Part shown: positions 9,782 through 19,061 of the stretch, piece by piece | Numbering within the stretch: position 1 is the stretch's first letter | Layout of the letters: the number at the start of each line of letters is the position of its first letter | Assembly: GCF_002234615.1 (NCBI RefSeq) | Contig: NZ_NMQW01000002.1 | Location: forward strand, 434,001 to 498,000 | Source: Paenibacillus rigui | Lineage (GTDB): Bacteria; Bacillota; Bacilli; Paenibacillales; NBRC-103111 | DNA: 64,000 nt | Reading direction: 5' to 3' | Notes under the pieces: model-generated | The model's input: the letters and a program-made list of their open reading frames with translations, nothing else | What the model was told of the DNA's origin: nothing | Database searches by the model: none | Translations under genes and position numbers: made by a program

Positions 9782-9949
9782 ATGGAAGCGTGGAAACAGC
9801 ATATAGGGGAAAGGGCATTGGAGAAAGGCATAATAAACGACCCACGCTGGCTCGAGAAGCTCGATGAACCGATGCCAGTATGGGCCGTTCTGGAATTATT
9901 TCTTCAATTGCTTGAGTCGATGGAGCCCGAGTATAACAGCTACGATTAA
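9782..9949 (+). CDS. Small uncharacterised protein (55 residues)
   Basis: Not recognised. A GGAG ribosome-binding site lies ten bases before the chosen ATG; an upstream in-frame ATG at 9719 would give 76 residues but has no ribosome-binding site. The product is acidic and soluble, without membrane segment or signal peptide, and rich in Trp, Leu and Glu (for example the helix-like WAVLELFLQLLESMEPE). It is divergent from marR across the putative operator, so it may be a MarR target. Convergent with parC. Confidence 0.6.
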   Translation: MEAWKQHIGERALEKGIINDPRWLEKLDEPMPVWAVLELFLQLLESMEPEYNSYD

Positions 9950-9978
9950 GTCAGCTTAAGCAGCCTTGGTGCGTGCGG

Positions 9979-12414
9979 CTAATCCGACTTCAGGATGTCT
10001 TGAATCAAATCCGATTTCGTTACCGGAACCACTTGTCTTCCGGTGGATTTCCGCTGCTCTATCGGTGTTTTCTCTGATGAGAAGGACGTTCTTTCACCGC
10101 TTTGCAGGACAGCCGTAATTAAAATTTCCTCTTTCACGACAAAGGCTTTTACAAGTGCGCTGCCGTTAGGCTTTACCCGTTTGCCATCACGGAATTCAAA
10201 GGTAAATATCCCTTTGCCGCCCCTTCCCTGTACCGGATAGTCAAGGATGAGGGAACGCTTCGCGTAACCGAGATCGGAGATGACGAGCAATTCGCCCTCT
10301 TCACTGCCGATCCATTCGGCACTGATGATTTCATCCTCGTCCTTCAACTGAATCCCGCGAACACCTGCCGCTGCGCGTCCCATCGGATTGACTTCGTCCT
10401 CCCGGAAACGAATCGCATTGCCAAGCTTGGTGATCAGCATAATATCCTGATCATTCTTACTTACCTTCACATCGAGAACAGCATCGGTTTCCCCAACCTT
10501 ACAAGCCACTATACCGTTGGAACGATTGGTCATATATTCCTTCAGCTCCGTACGCTTGACCTGGCCTCTTCTCGTGATGAAGACGAGTGATTTTCCTGGC
10601 TCATCAAAATCTTTGATCGGAATGACATTGACGATGCGGTCATCCTTAGGAATCGGAATGACGTTGACGATCGCCGTCCCGTTATCCTTCCACTTGTATT
10701 CCGGAACCTGATGAACCGGCAATAAGTAGTATTGTCCCTTCTGGGTGAAGATCATCAGGTTCTCAAGCGTATTCACCTCCAGAAGGTAGCGGACAAAATC
10801 CCCTTCCTTCAAGCCGGTTTTCTCCACTTCCCCGCCCGAGCGGGTAAAAGACAGCTTACTGGTGCGCTTGATGTAGCCTTCGTTAGATAAAGTAACGAAT
10901 ACATCCTCCGCGGTCACCATAACCTCGAGGTTAACCTTAAGCTCTTCCACTTCGTCCTGAATATCGGAACGGCGTTCGATGCCGTATTTAGCGCGGATTT
11001 CTGTTAATTCATCCTTGATGACATGCATCAGCTTCTTTTCACTGCCGAGAATCGCTCTCAGATTCGCAATCGTTTTCTGAACGTCCTTCAATTCTTTCTC
11101 AATGGAATGAATCTCCAGGTTCGTCAAACGATAAAGCTGTAATGTCAAAATAGCATCCGCCTGCCGTTCGGTAAAGCCGAACTGGGCGACGAGGTTGTTC
11201 TGTGCATCCTGGCGGTTTTTGGAAGCCTTAATCGCTGCAATCACTTCATCCAGAATGTTAAGAGCCTTCGCCAAGCCTTCCAGTACATGCGCACGATCCT
11301 CCGCCTTCGCGAGATCGAATTGGGTCCTGTAAGTGACCACTTCCTTCTGGTGAGCGATGTAGGCTTCCAAAATTTCTTTGATCCCGAGCTGCTTAGGCGT
11401 TTTATTGACGATGGCGACCATATTGAAGTTATAGGTTACCTGCAGATCGGTTTTCTTGAACAAATACGCAAGAATCCCCTGTGCATCGGCATCCCGCTTC
11501 AATTCGACTACGATCCGCAAACCGTTGCGCCCGCTTTCGTCCCGTACGACCGAGATGCCTTCGATTTTCTTCTCCAGCCGGATATTTTCCATCGCCGTCA
11601 CAAGACGGGATTTTACGACTTGATAAGGAATCTCCGTAATCACGATTTGTTGCAAACCACCGCGGACATTTTCGATTTCCGTGCGGGACCGGATATAAAT
11701 CCGACCTTTACCGGTACGGAATGCCTCACGAATGCCATCCGAGCCCATAATAATACCGCCGGTCGGGAAGTCCGGTCCTTTGACCACCTGCATCAGCTCT
11801 TCGACATCCATGCCGGGGCGATCCATTAAAGCAATACAGGCATCAATGACCTCACGGAGATTGTGCGGCGGTATTTCCGTGGCGAAGCCGGAAGAAATCC
11901 CACTGACGCCGTTGACAAGCAGATTCGGATACCGGGACGGCAAAACCACCGGTTCCTTTGTCGTGTTATCGAAATTATCCTTGAATTGTACTGTGCGCTT
12001 CTCAATGTCGCGCAGCAGCTCCATCGCGATTTCCGATAGGCGGGCTTCCGTATAACGCATCGCCGCAGGCGGATCATCATCCTGTGACCCCCAGTTACCA
12101 TGGCCGTCGATCAGCATGTGCCCCATCTTCCAGGGCTGAGCCATCCGCACCATGCCGTCATAGATGGAAGCGTCACCGTGCGGATGGTAGTTACCCATCA
12201 CGTCACCGACGGTTTTTGCCGATTTGCGGTACCCCTTGTCCGGCGTGTTCCCCGCATCGTACATTGCGTAAAGTATACGCCGCTGCACCGGCTTTAAGCC
12301 ATCCCGCACATCGGGAATCGCGCGGTCTTGAATTATATATTTGGAGTAACGACCAAACCGGTCGCCGACAATTTCTTCTAAAAAAGCGGGTAAAAAGCTT
12401 TCCAATATGCTCAC
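9979..12414 (-). CDS. parC: DNA topoisomerase IV subunit A
   Basis: The cleavage/religation subunit of topoisomerase IV, which decatenates daughter chromosomes. The 811-residue length fits Gram-positive ParC (also called GrlA). The active-site Tyr lies in AMRYTEARLSE near residue 119. The quinolone-resistance-determining region (HPHGDASIYD, about residues 77-86) has the wild-type Ser and acidic residue. Six C-terminal beta-pinwheel repeats follow from about residue 490, and the GyrA box is absent, separating it from GyrA. It begins 7 bases after the parE stop. Confidence 0.95.
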   Translation of the reverse strand: MSILESFLPAFLEEIVGDRFGRYSKYIIQDRAIPDVRDGLKPVQRRILYAMYDAGNTPDKGYRKSAKTVGDVMGNYHPHGDASIYDGMVRMAQPWKMGHMLIDGHGNWGSQDDDPPAAMRYTEARLSEIAMELLRDIEKRTVQFKDNFDNTTKEPVVLPSRYPNLLVNGVSGISSGFATEIPPHNLREVIDACIALMDRPGMDVEELMQVVKGPDFPTGGIIMGSDGIREAFRTGKGRIYIRSRTEIENVRGGLQQIVITEIPYQVVKSRLVTAMENIRLEKKIEGISVVRDESGRNGLRIVVELKRDADAQGILAYLFKKTDLQVTYNFNMVAIVNKTPKQLGIKEILEAYIAHQKEVVTYRTQFDLAKAEDRAHVLEGLAKALNILDEVIAAIKASKNRQDAQNNLVAQFGFTERQADAILTLQLYRLTNLEIHSIEKELKDVQKTIANLRAILGSEKKLMHVIKDELTEIRAKYGIERRSDIQDEVEELKVNLEVMVTAEDVFVTLSNEGYIKRTSKLSFTRSGGEVEKTGLKEGDFVRYLLEVNTLENLMIFTQKGQYYLLPVHQVPEYKWKDNGTAIVNVIPIPKDDRIVNVIPIKDFDEPGKSLVFITRRGQVKRTELKEYMTNRSNGIVACKVGETDAVLDVKVSKNDQDIMLITKLGNAIRFREDEVNPMGRAAAGVRGIQLKDEDEIISAEWIGSEEGELLVISDLGYAKRSLILDYPVQGRGGKGIFTFEFRDGKRVKPNGSALVKAFVVKEEILITAVLQSGERTSFSSEKTPIEQRKSTGRQVVPVTKSDLIQDILKSD

Positions 12415-12421
12415 GATTTAT

Positions 12422-14398
12422 CTACTCCTCGAACTCGGTAAAGTCGACATTCTCGATAATCCAACGCTTACGCGGGTCTACCTTATCCCCCATGAGCGTA
12501 GATACGCGCCGTTCGGCTTTGGCCGCGTCCTCAATCTGCACCTGAAGCAGCGTGCGCGTGGCCGGATCCATGGTCGTTTCCCACAGCTGATCCGGGTTCA
12601 TCTCACCCAAGCCTTTATAGCGCTGCAGCTCGATGTTTTTGTTGCCAAGCTCCTTGACGACCGCTTCCAGCTGATCATCCGTCCAGGCATATTGAACCGT
12701 GCTGTTCTTGCCGGCTTTTTTCGTTACTTTAAACAGCGGCGGCTGAGCAATGTATACTTTGCCGGCATCCAGAAGCGGCTTCATGTAACGGTAGAAGAAG
12801 GTCAGCAGCAGCACTTGAATATGCGCGCCATCCGTATCGGCATCCGTCATAATGATGATCTTCGAGTAATTGCTTTCGCTAACGTCGAATTCAGGTCCTA
12901 CTCCGGCGCCTATCGTAGCGATAATCGCTTTGTACTCATCATTTTTCATGATGTCAATCAGCTTGGACTTCTCGGGATTCATCGGCTTTCCCTTCAAAGG
13001 CAGTATCGCCTGATGCTTGGAATCACGGCCCTGCTTGGCCGATCCTCCCGCAGAATCCCCTTCGACGATAAACAGCTCGTTCTTCGTCGCATCCTTGGAC
13101 TGTGCCGGCGTCAGCTTACCGCCCAGGTTGGAGCTTTCGCTTTTGCCTTTCTTGCCGCTGCGCACTTCCTCTCTGGCTTTGCGCGCCGCTTCGCGTGCTT
13201 TGGCCGATTGAACCGCTTTTTTCATGATCATTTGCGCGGTTTGAGGGTTTTCCTCAAGGAATACAGCCATTTTGTCAGACACGATGGAGTCGACTACGCT
13301 TCGCGCGGACGCGCTTCCGAGCTGATCCTTCGTCTGCCCGACGAACTCGACCTCGCCCATCTTAATATTAATGACAGCCATCATGCCTTCGCGTAAATCC
13401 TGGCCGTCCAAATTTTTATCTTTTTCTTTCAAAACACCGGTTTTACGGGCGTAATCATTCATTACCCGCGTATAAGCGGTTTTGAATCCGGTCTCATGCG
13501 TACCGCCGCCCCGTGTCGGGATCGAGTTGACGAACGAGACGAGCGTTTCGGTATACCCGTCGTTATATTGCAGCGCAACCTCGACTTCAATATCGTCCTT
13601 TTCCGCCACAAAGTGAATGACTTCGTGGAGAACGGACTTCTCTTCGTTCAAAAACTGGACGAACTGGCTCGCGCCGCCTTCGTATTGGAACGACTCCTGC
13701 TTGTCCGCACGCTCGTCCTTTATCGTCACCTGCAGCCCCGAGTTTAAGAAGGCTATTTCTTGTAAGCGCTCCAGCAGCGTATCGTAATTCACCGCCGTTC
13801 CGCCCTGGAATACTCTTTTGTCCGGTTTAAACGTAACCTTCGTACCGGTCTGCCTCGTGTTGCCGATGATTTCAAGTCCGGTAGTCGGTTCACCGACATG
13901 CTCGACACCTTGGTCATCTACCCAATATTCAAACCGTTGGCGGTGAATTTTACCGTCACGGTAAATTTGAACCTCAAGCCACTCGGACAAGGCATTGGTC
14001 ACGGATGCCCCTACGCCATGCAAGCCCCCGGATTTCTTGTATCCTCCGCCGCCGAATTTGCCTCCGGCATGTAAAATCGTAAACACAACCTGCGGCGTCG
14101 GGATACCCGTTTTATGCATCCCCGTTGGAATACCGCGGCCATTATCCTGTACCGTAATGGATTGATCTTTATGAATGATCACGTCAATTTTCGAGCAAAA
14201 TTTGGCCAAATGCTCATCGACGGCATTATCTACAATTTCCCACACCAAATGGTGAAGCCCAGACGTGCTGGTGCTCCCTATGTACATCCCCGGTCTTTTT
14301 CGAACCGCCACAAGCCCTTCAAGCACTTGTATGTCGTCAGCGTCGTAATCCGTCCGCGTGGTTGTTGTGTTAGCAAACAAATCGACTTGTTCCGCCAT
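12422..14398 (-). CDS. parE: DNA topoisomerase IV subunit B
   Basis: The ATPase subunit of topoisomerase IV. The 658 residues contain a GHKL ATPase (NAVDE near residue 57, DNGRGIP near 82), a transducer domain, and a TOPRIM domain with EGDSAGGSA near 446 and DADTDGAHI near 516, ending in the QRYKGLGEM tail motif. The pairing with parC, rather than with gyrA near the origin, and the length support ParE over GyrB. Transcribed from a strong promoter lying in the 3' end of the preceding transporter gene. Confidence 0.95.
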   Translation of the reverse strand: MAEQVDLFANTTTTRTDYDADDIQVLEGLVAVRKRPGMYIGSTSTSGLHHLVWEIVDNAVDEHLAKFCSKIDVIIHKDQSITVQDNGRGIPTGMHKTGIPTPQVVFTILHAGGKFGGGGYKKSGGLHGVGASVTNALSEWLEVQIYRDGKIHRQRFEYWVDDQGVEHVGEPTTGLEIIGNTRQTGTKVTFKPDKRVFQGGTAVNYDTLLERLQEIAFLNSGLQVTIKDERADKQESFQYEGGASQFVQFLNEEKSVLHEVIHFVAEKDDIEVEVALQYNDGYTETLVSFVNSIPTRGGGTHETGFKTAYTRVMNDYARKTGVLKEKDKNLDGQDLREGMMAVINIKMGEVEFVGQTKDQLGSASARSVVDSIVSDKMAVFLEENPQTAQMIMKKAVQSAKAREAARKAREEVRSGKKGKSESSNLGGKLTPAQSKDATKNELFIVEGDSAGGSAKQGRDSKHQAILPLKGKPMNPEKSKLIDIMKNDEYKAIIATIGAGVGPEFDVSESNYSKIIIMTDADTDGAHIQVLLLTFFYRYMKPLLDAGKVYIAQPPLFKVTKKAGKNSTVQYAWTDDQLEAVVKELGNKNIELQRYKGLGEMNPDQLWETTMDPATRTLLQVQIEDAAKAERRVSTLMGDKVDPRKRWIIENVDFTEFEE

Positions 14399-14450
14399 CG
14401 CAGCCTCCCCTTAATCATGAAGCTCTCTCTAAGCTCTAGTTCTATTGTGC

Positions 14451-14478
14451 ATTATAACATCTCGTGCTGTTAGTTCAA
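14451..14478 (-). promoter_or_regulatory. Sigma-A promoter for parE-parC
   Basis: On the minus strand a -35 TTGAAC (14473-14478) is separated by 16 bases from a consensus -10 TATAAT (14451-14456), about 50 bases before the parE ATG. The -35 element lies inside the last codons of the upstream ABC permease gene. Confidence 0.75.
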
Positions 14479-15462
14479 TATATCTTTTTTCGTGAAGACG
14501 GCAAAAGAAGCTAGGATGGAGAGTCCTCCCCATATAGTCAAGACCGCCAAAGAGAACGGCAAATCCATGCCCTTAATGGGCGGCAGGCTTCCGGTCAAAT
14601 AGTCGGTCAGCCTCAAATTGACCATAAATAAATATTTTGCCGTTTCCCAGGATGATACCATATTTGTCAAAATTGTGCCGGAAATAAGCACTGCCAGCAT
14701 CAATCCCATCCCGGCCGCCGTGCTGCGGATCAGAACAGAAATCATCAGCGACATGACCGCGACGATCAAAGCCGAGTACCAAACCAACCCGAATTCCATG
14801 ATGAGATACAGCCATTGGTCGACGGGCCGGACAAAGCTCGTATCCACTTCCGTGCCTACGATTTTAAAGCCGAAAAACACCGGCATGTCCCAGCCTCCAT
14901 ACCCGAAGACAATCCCTGATATCAGGTAGCATAGCAACGCCGTACTGATGACGATTAACGATGTAAAAAGGATCAGACTGATCAGCTTGCTCATCAGCAC
15001 CTTCCATCGGGGAACAGGTCTGGTAAGCAGCAGCTTAATCGTCCCGGTTGTATGCTCCGAAGACACGAGATCAGATGCAACGACCATCACCATCAGCGGG
15101 ATAAAAAGCCCGACAGCGTTTTTTATGAATTCTCTAGTAAAGGTTACCCCGTTCGGCGCCGCCGGATTCACATCTTTATCCAAATAATATTGGGCCAGCA
15201 TCACTTCGACCCTTCGGAACTGCTTCCATTCCTCAGGAACCCTGGCGCTGCCAATGCTTCTGGTATAATCGACAATTTTCTGCCGCTGCTCCGCTCGCCA
15301 GTCGGACGTACCGAACTGCTTCAGATTGTTTTGCGATACTTTCATCTGGGCATAGGTAAACATCGGAATAAGTGCAGCCAATATGAGCAGGACAACCAGC
15401 AGCCGTTTCTTTTTAATAATTTTGATACATTCATTTTGGACCAACGGATATAAATTAACCAA
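14470..15462 (-). CDS. ABC-2 type transporter permease
   Basis: The membrane subunit of an ABC exporter, 330 residues with about six hydrophobic helices: one near residues 22-38, a long extracytoplasmic loop, then five from about 115 to the C-terminus. It starts at a TTG codon overlapping the ATPase gene by 8 bases, with a GGAGGGGAAG ribosome-binding site eight bases upstream, showing translational coupling. Substrate unknown; such small ATPase/permease pairs often export antimicrobial peptides or lipids, but nothing here decides this. Confidence 0.88.
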   Translation of the reverse strand: MVNLYPLVQNECIKIIKKKRLLVVLLILAALIPMFTYAQMKVSQNNLKQFGTSDWRAEQRQKIVDYTRSIGSARVPEEWKQFRRVEVMLAQYYLDKDVNPAAPNGVTFTREFIKNAVGLFIPLMVMVVASDLVSSEHTTGTIKLLLTRPVPRWKVLMSKLISLILFTSLIVISTALLCYLISGIVFGYGGWDMPVFFGFKIVGTEVDTSFVRPVDQWLYLIMEFGLVWYSALIVAVMSLMISVLIRSTAAGMGLMLAVLISGTILTNMVSSWETAKYLFMVNLRLTDYLTGSLPPIKGMDLPFSLAVLTIWGGLSILASFAVFTKKDILN

Positions 15463-16441
15463 TTCGCTTCCCCTCCGTCAAGCTCAAAAATAAATCCTCC
15501 AGCGTAGGACTCTTTGTTTCCACGCCGTACAGCTCCACTCCAGACTGCACCAGCTGCCTGGTGAGCGACGGAATAAGCTCGGAATTCAGCTGTGTAACAA
15601 TTTCGTGAAGTGCCGCTTGAGAGTGCACCTCTTCCAGGTCTGAGGAGCTAGCCATGACATCCAGCACCTGCACTTCCCCCTGCTCCCTCATCAGCTGCAG
15701 CGCCTTATCCACCGGGGTTACACGCCAAATGACCCTGCTTGCCGCTTCGTCCATCAGCTCCTCCACTTTACCCACCTTAATCACTTCACCGCTTGTGATA
15801 ATAGCTACCCTGTCGCACATCTGCTGTATCTCGCTGAGTAAGTGGCTGGACACGAAGAGGCTCAAGCCTGTCTTTGCCAGCTGTTGAATAAATTCGCGCA
15901 TTTCCTTGATGCCCTGAGGATCCAATCCGTTGGTGGGCTCGTCAAGAATAAGCAGCTTCGGACTATTCAACAAGGCTTGCGCAATGCCGAGACGCTGCCG
16001 CATTCCCAATGAGTACGTCTTCACTTTATCGTGAATGCGCTCATCCATACCGACAATATTCACAACCTCTGCAATCCGCTTATCCGATACCCCGGGCAGC
16101 ATACGGGCAAAGTGCTCCAGGTTTTCCCAACCGCTTAGATAAGCATATAGCTCCGGATTTTCCACAATGCAGCCAACATATTGCAGCGCCTGATTGTGAT
16201 TCTTGTGCACATCATAGCCGCATATCGTAATGGAGCCTTCCGTCGGTGCAATCAGATCCACAAGCATGCGTATTGTAGTTGTTTTGCCGGAGCCGTTCGG
16301 ACCTAGAAAACCGAATATTTCTCCTGCATATACATCAAAGGAAATCCCTTTAATAATTTCTTTATTTTTAATTTTTTTCTTCACATTGCTGACCGACAGC
16401 ACGACCTCGGCTTGTCCGTTCCGAATTGTCATCTCCCGCAT
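15455..16441 (-). CDS. ABC transporter ATP-binding protein
   Basis: Powers the ABC-2 permease encoded by the overlapping downstream gene. The 328 residues have Walker A GPNGSGKTT (about 45-53), signature YSLGMRQRLG (about 143), Walker B LLILDEPTNGLDP (about 165) and the H-loop SSHLLSE near 198. A C-terminal extension of about 100 residues follows, as in CcmA/BcrA-type ATPases. It follows the SGNH hydrolase gene by 16 bases, so the three genes form one operon. Confidence 0.92.
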   Translation of the reverse strand: MREMTIRNGQAEVVLSVSNVKKKIKNKEIIKGISFDVYAGEIFGFLGPNGSGKTTTIRMLVDLIAPTEGSITICGYDVHKNHNQALQYVGCIVENPELYAYLSGWENLEHFARMLPGVSDKRIAEVVNIVGMDERIHDKVKTYSLGMRQRLGIAQALLNSPKLLILDEPTNGLDPQGIKEMREFIQQLAKTGLSLFVSSHLLSEIQQMCDRVAIITSGEVIKVGKVEELMDEAASRVIWRVTPVDKALQLMREQGEVQVLDVMASSSDLEEVHSQAALHEIVTQLNSELIPSLTRQLVQSGVELYGVETKSPTLEDLFLSLTEGKRIG

Positions 16442-16457
16442 CTCTCCTAAGTTCAGG

Positions 16458-17285
16458 TTACTTCACGATTTGAGCGATACGCTCTGCGATTCTCTCGTAG
16501 CCGTCCTGATTCGGATGAAAATGATCCGTGTACAAGTACTTGTTCAGGTTCAGCTCAAATAAATCATAGGTCGGCACGATGACCATGTTCGGGTAGCGGT
16601 TGGCAATTTCAAATGCCGCAGCATTCCATTTTTGCACGACAAGAGATCCCTCTTTCTTCGTATCCAAATCGAGAAAAGGATGGTACAGCCCTACGTAGCA
16701 AATAACGGCGTTCGGGTTCTGCTTGGCGACACGATCCAAAATTTGCTCCAGTCTTTTCATCGCTGCCGGAACGCGCTGCTCCGCTTCCGTCGTGTTAAAC
16801 CCTTCTCCCGCTTCACCGGAAAAAACACCTTGTCCGCCTGCGAAAATATCATTGCCCCCGATCGTCAGCAAAATAAGATCCGCCTGCGCCAATGCTGTGC
16901 CAATATCCTTCTTGGCATCCATATCTGCGAGCACATCGGAAGTTTTAAAGCCGGGGATTGCAAAATTGTTAAAAATAAAAACAGGCTTGCCCCATTGCTT
17001 CTCAAGTTTTTCCTTCACCTGGCCAACATAACCGCGGCCGGATAAATCGCCTGTTCCCGCTGTGAGCGAATCGCCAAGCGCAACGATTTGAATCTTGTCC
17101 TTGGCCGCTAAAGACGACTCTTTCGGTTTAGCTGCTTCCGTTGGGGGAGCCGTATCAGCCGGCGGCGTCACTGCCTTTGGAAACATGATCTGGTTGACCC
17201 CATAGACGAACCCGAAGCCGCACAGCAGCGTAGATAGTAACGCGGCCGAACCAACGGTTCGCCATAAAAAACGCGTTGACAGCAA
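16458..17285 (-). CDS. Membrane-anchored GDSL/SGNH-family hydrolase
   Basis: A probable esterase or lipase acting outside the membrane. Residues about 10-30 form an N-terminal membrane anchor or signal segment, followed by a Pro/Ala/Lys-rich linker (35-60). Catalytic blocks are clear: GDSLTAG (Ser73), the oxyanion GGND motif near residue 150, and the terminal DHFH (Asp254, His257). The start is a TTG preceded by a GGAGG site seven bases away. First gene of an operon with the ABC pair; the substrate is not evident, though acyl or acetyl groups of cell-wall polymers are a reasonable guess. Confidence 0.85.
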   Translation of the reverse strand: MLSTRFLWRTVGSAALLSTLLCGFGFVYGVNQIMFPKAVTPPADTAPPTEAAKPKESSLAAKDKIQIVALGDSLTAGTGDLSGRGYVGQVKEKLEKQWGKPVFIFNNFAIPGFKTSDVLADMDAKKDIGTALAQADLILLTIGGNDIFAGGQGVFSGEAGEGFNTTEAEQRVPAAMKRLEQILDRVAKQNPNAVICYVGLYHPFLDLDTKKEGSLVVQKWNAAAFEIANRYPNMVIVPTYDLFELNLNKYLYTDHFHPNQDGYERIAERIAQIVK

Positions 17286-17400
17286 GAAGACTCCTCCTCA
17301 TTTTCCATCTTTCGACATCTGCTTCTGCATCCATTTTAGAGTATCGCTTTATGGTTTCATTTGCAAATTTCCGACCTGACCGGGATGAGTGACTGCGCTC

Positions 17401-17432
17401 AAAAAAGCCGGTCATCGACATGCGATCCCGGC
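17401..17432 (-). terminator. Intrinsic terminator after the M23 gene
   Basis: On the minus strand GCCGG pairs with CCGGC, with an inner ATCG/CGAT stem, followed by six T. It separates the M23 gene from the SGNH-ABC operon. Confidence 0.75.
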
Positions 17433-17460
17433 GCTATTTTCTATGTAATTGTATACGTTC

Positions 17461-18828
17461 CTACTCTGCGGACGGCCTAAGAAAGCGCAGCGGGTTCTCC
17501 TGTCTTTCTCCTACGCGAACCTCAAAATGCAGATGCACTCCTGTGGCATTGCCTGTTCTGCCCATGATGCCGATTTTTTCTCCTTTTTCTACTGCTTCCT
17601 TGTCAGACACAAGGATTTGGCTCATATGTCCGTAAAGTGTACTATACCCATTTTGATGGTCAATAATGATGCAATTTCCATAACCGCTTTTCCAGCCGGC
17701 AAATATGACTTTTCCCCGGTCTGCCGCCAGAATCGCACTTTGCTCCGAAACCATATCCGTCCCAGGGTGGAATGTCCCCCATCGTTTTCCGTATTCACTT
17801 GTTAATTTCGCCTGATAGACAGGCCATGCAAAGGAGCCTGTACCGACACCCGGAATGACTTTTGTTCCTCTTTTTACCAGCGCTTGAACAGCCGGTCGAA
17901 CAATCGTTTCGTTTTCCGCTTGCTCTTCTACCCATTTTCCGTTCATCCTTGTTGTCAAATAAGTCGTCTGCTTCAGGCCGTTTTCACCAAGTGTCATTAC
18001 CTGCTTTGTGCCTTCTTTTAGCTCAGGCTCATCGACGTATTGGGTATCGAATGGGATCTCTTTCGTTTCCGTCCGTTTTTGAACCGTTTTCACAGTAAGC
18101 AGCGGCTGGATCTCTGAAAGAATCAGCTCATCTCCTGCCCGAATTAACGTTCCCTTCAAACTTGGATTCAGCTCATAAATGGTTTGCTGCGTAACGTGAA
18201 ACTTGTGGGCAATACAGGAAAGACAGTCGCCCTTCTGTACCTGATAGCGGATCGGCTGGGCGGCTCCCGCCTCAATTTTATCCAGCAGCTCCTCATTGCC
18301 AGAGATCTGACCAGCATTCAAGGCTACTGGCGCCAGCTCAATGTTCTGTGTGAACTCCGCGGATACCACGTCTTCTCCTGAAGCGAACTTTCGTTTGTAC
18401 TGTTCCAGAAGCTGAAGAGCGGACGATTCGTCCTTCACTTGTCCCAGCGGTTTGCCGTCAATACGTATTTGTATCCCACTAAGCACAATCCTTATTTTTT
18501 GCTCCAATGCCGACTTTATGGCTTCGTTATCATAAGTTGCTTTATAAGCTTGCTCCGTGATATAATGCAAATCACCAATGAGAACATTTGTTTGCACTTC
18601 AGGATTTTGCTGCTTTACCTGCTCCTGCTTGAGCCGCAGCCATTCCTCAACGATTCCAGGGCTGCTGACGACACCGACCCTTTCCGTGCCGACCCATACA
18701 TGATATCGAGTCACCATATGCTGAAGCATATAATAATACAGGGCACTGAAGAGTAAAGCGAGAACGGTCATAAAGCTTGCGCCGACGATGAGCCACTTGT
18801 CCTTTTTCCAGCTTGTTAAATGTTCCAC
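17461..18828 (-). CDS. LysM-G5-M23 membrane-anchored cell-wall endopeptidase
   Basis: A probable peptidoglycan endopeptidase facing the wall. One membrane segment lies at residues about 13-35. A LysM glycan-binding domain (RYQVQKGDCLSCIAHKF onward) occupies about 193-238, a G5 domain about 240-310, and a C-terminal LytM/M23 domain about 340-450. The zinc motifs are intact: HPGTD near 353 and HLHFEV near 432, so it should be active. Starts at GTG with GGGAGG six bases upstream. Domain order resembles the SpoIIQ/DipM-type envelope factors of spore-formers; the exact role is unknown. Confidence 0.9.
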   Translation of the reverse strand: MEHLTSWKKDKWLIVGASFMTVLALLFSALYYYMLQHMVTRYHVWVGTERVGVVSSPGIVEEWLRLKQEQVKQQNPEVQTNVLIGDLHYITEQAYKATYDNEAIKSALEQKIRIVLSGIQIRIDGKPLGQVKDESSALQLLEQYKRKFASGEDVVSAEFTQNIELAPVALNAGQISGNEELLDKIEAGAAQPIRYQVQKGDCLSCIAHKFHVTQQTIYELNPSLKGTLIRAGDELILSEIQPLLTVKTVQKRTETKEIPFDTQYVDEPELKEGTKQVMTLGENGLKQTTYLTTRMNGKWVEEQAENETIVRPAVQALVKRGTKVIPGVGTGSFAWPVYQAKLTSEYGKRWGTFHPGTDMVSEQSAILAADRGKVIFAGWKSGYGNCIIIDHQNGYSTLYGHMSQILVSDKEAVEKGEKIGIMGRTGNATGVHLHFEVRVGERQENPLRFLRPSAE

Positions 18829-19005
18829 GTGAGCCTCCCGTTTACCGGTATGTCGGTGGATATTTATGGATAAGCCGAGCCTCCTCGAGGTTATCGTCTC
18901 TGAAGGCTGCGGACGGAATCATACAAGTGCGCGTTGCATGCTTGAAGTTCATACTCTGTAGTCTATTCGAGCTAGTCTTCGAATATCACCATCCTTGCCA
19001 CATAG

Positions 19006-19028
19006 AAAAAGACGCCTTCCAAGGCGCC
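19006..19028 (-). terminator. Intrinsic terminator after the BmrCD-like exporter
   Basis: On the minus strand GGCGCCTT pairs with AAGGCGTC (one G-T pair) and is followed by five T, about 35 bases after the stop codon of the second exporter gene. Confidence 0.75.
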
Positions 19029-19061
19029 TCTCCATGGGTTCGTGAGGGGGAGCTTGTGAGA

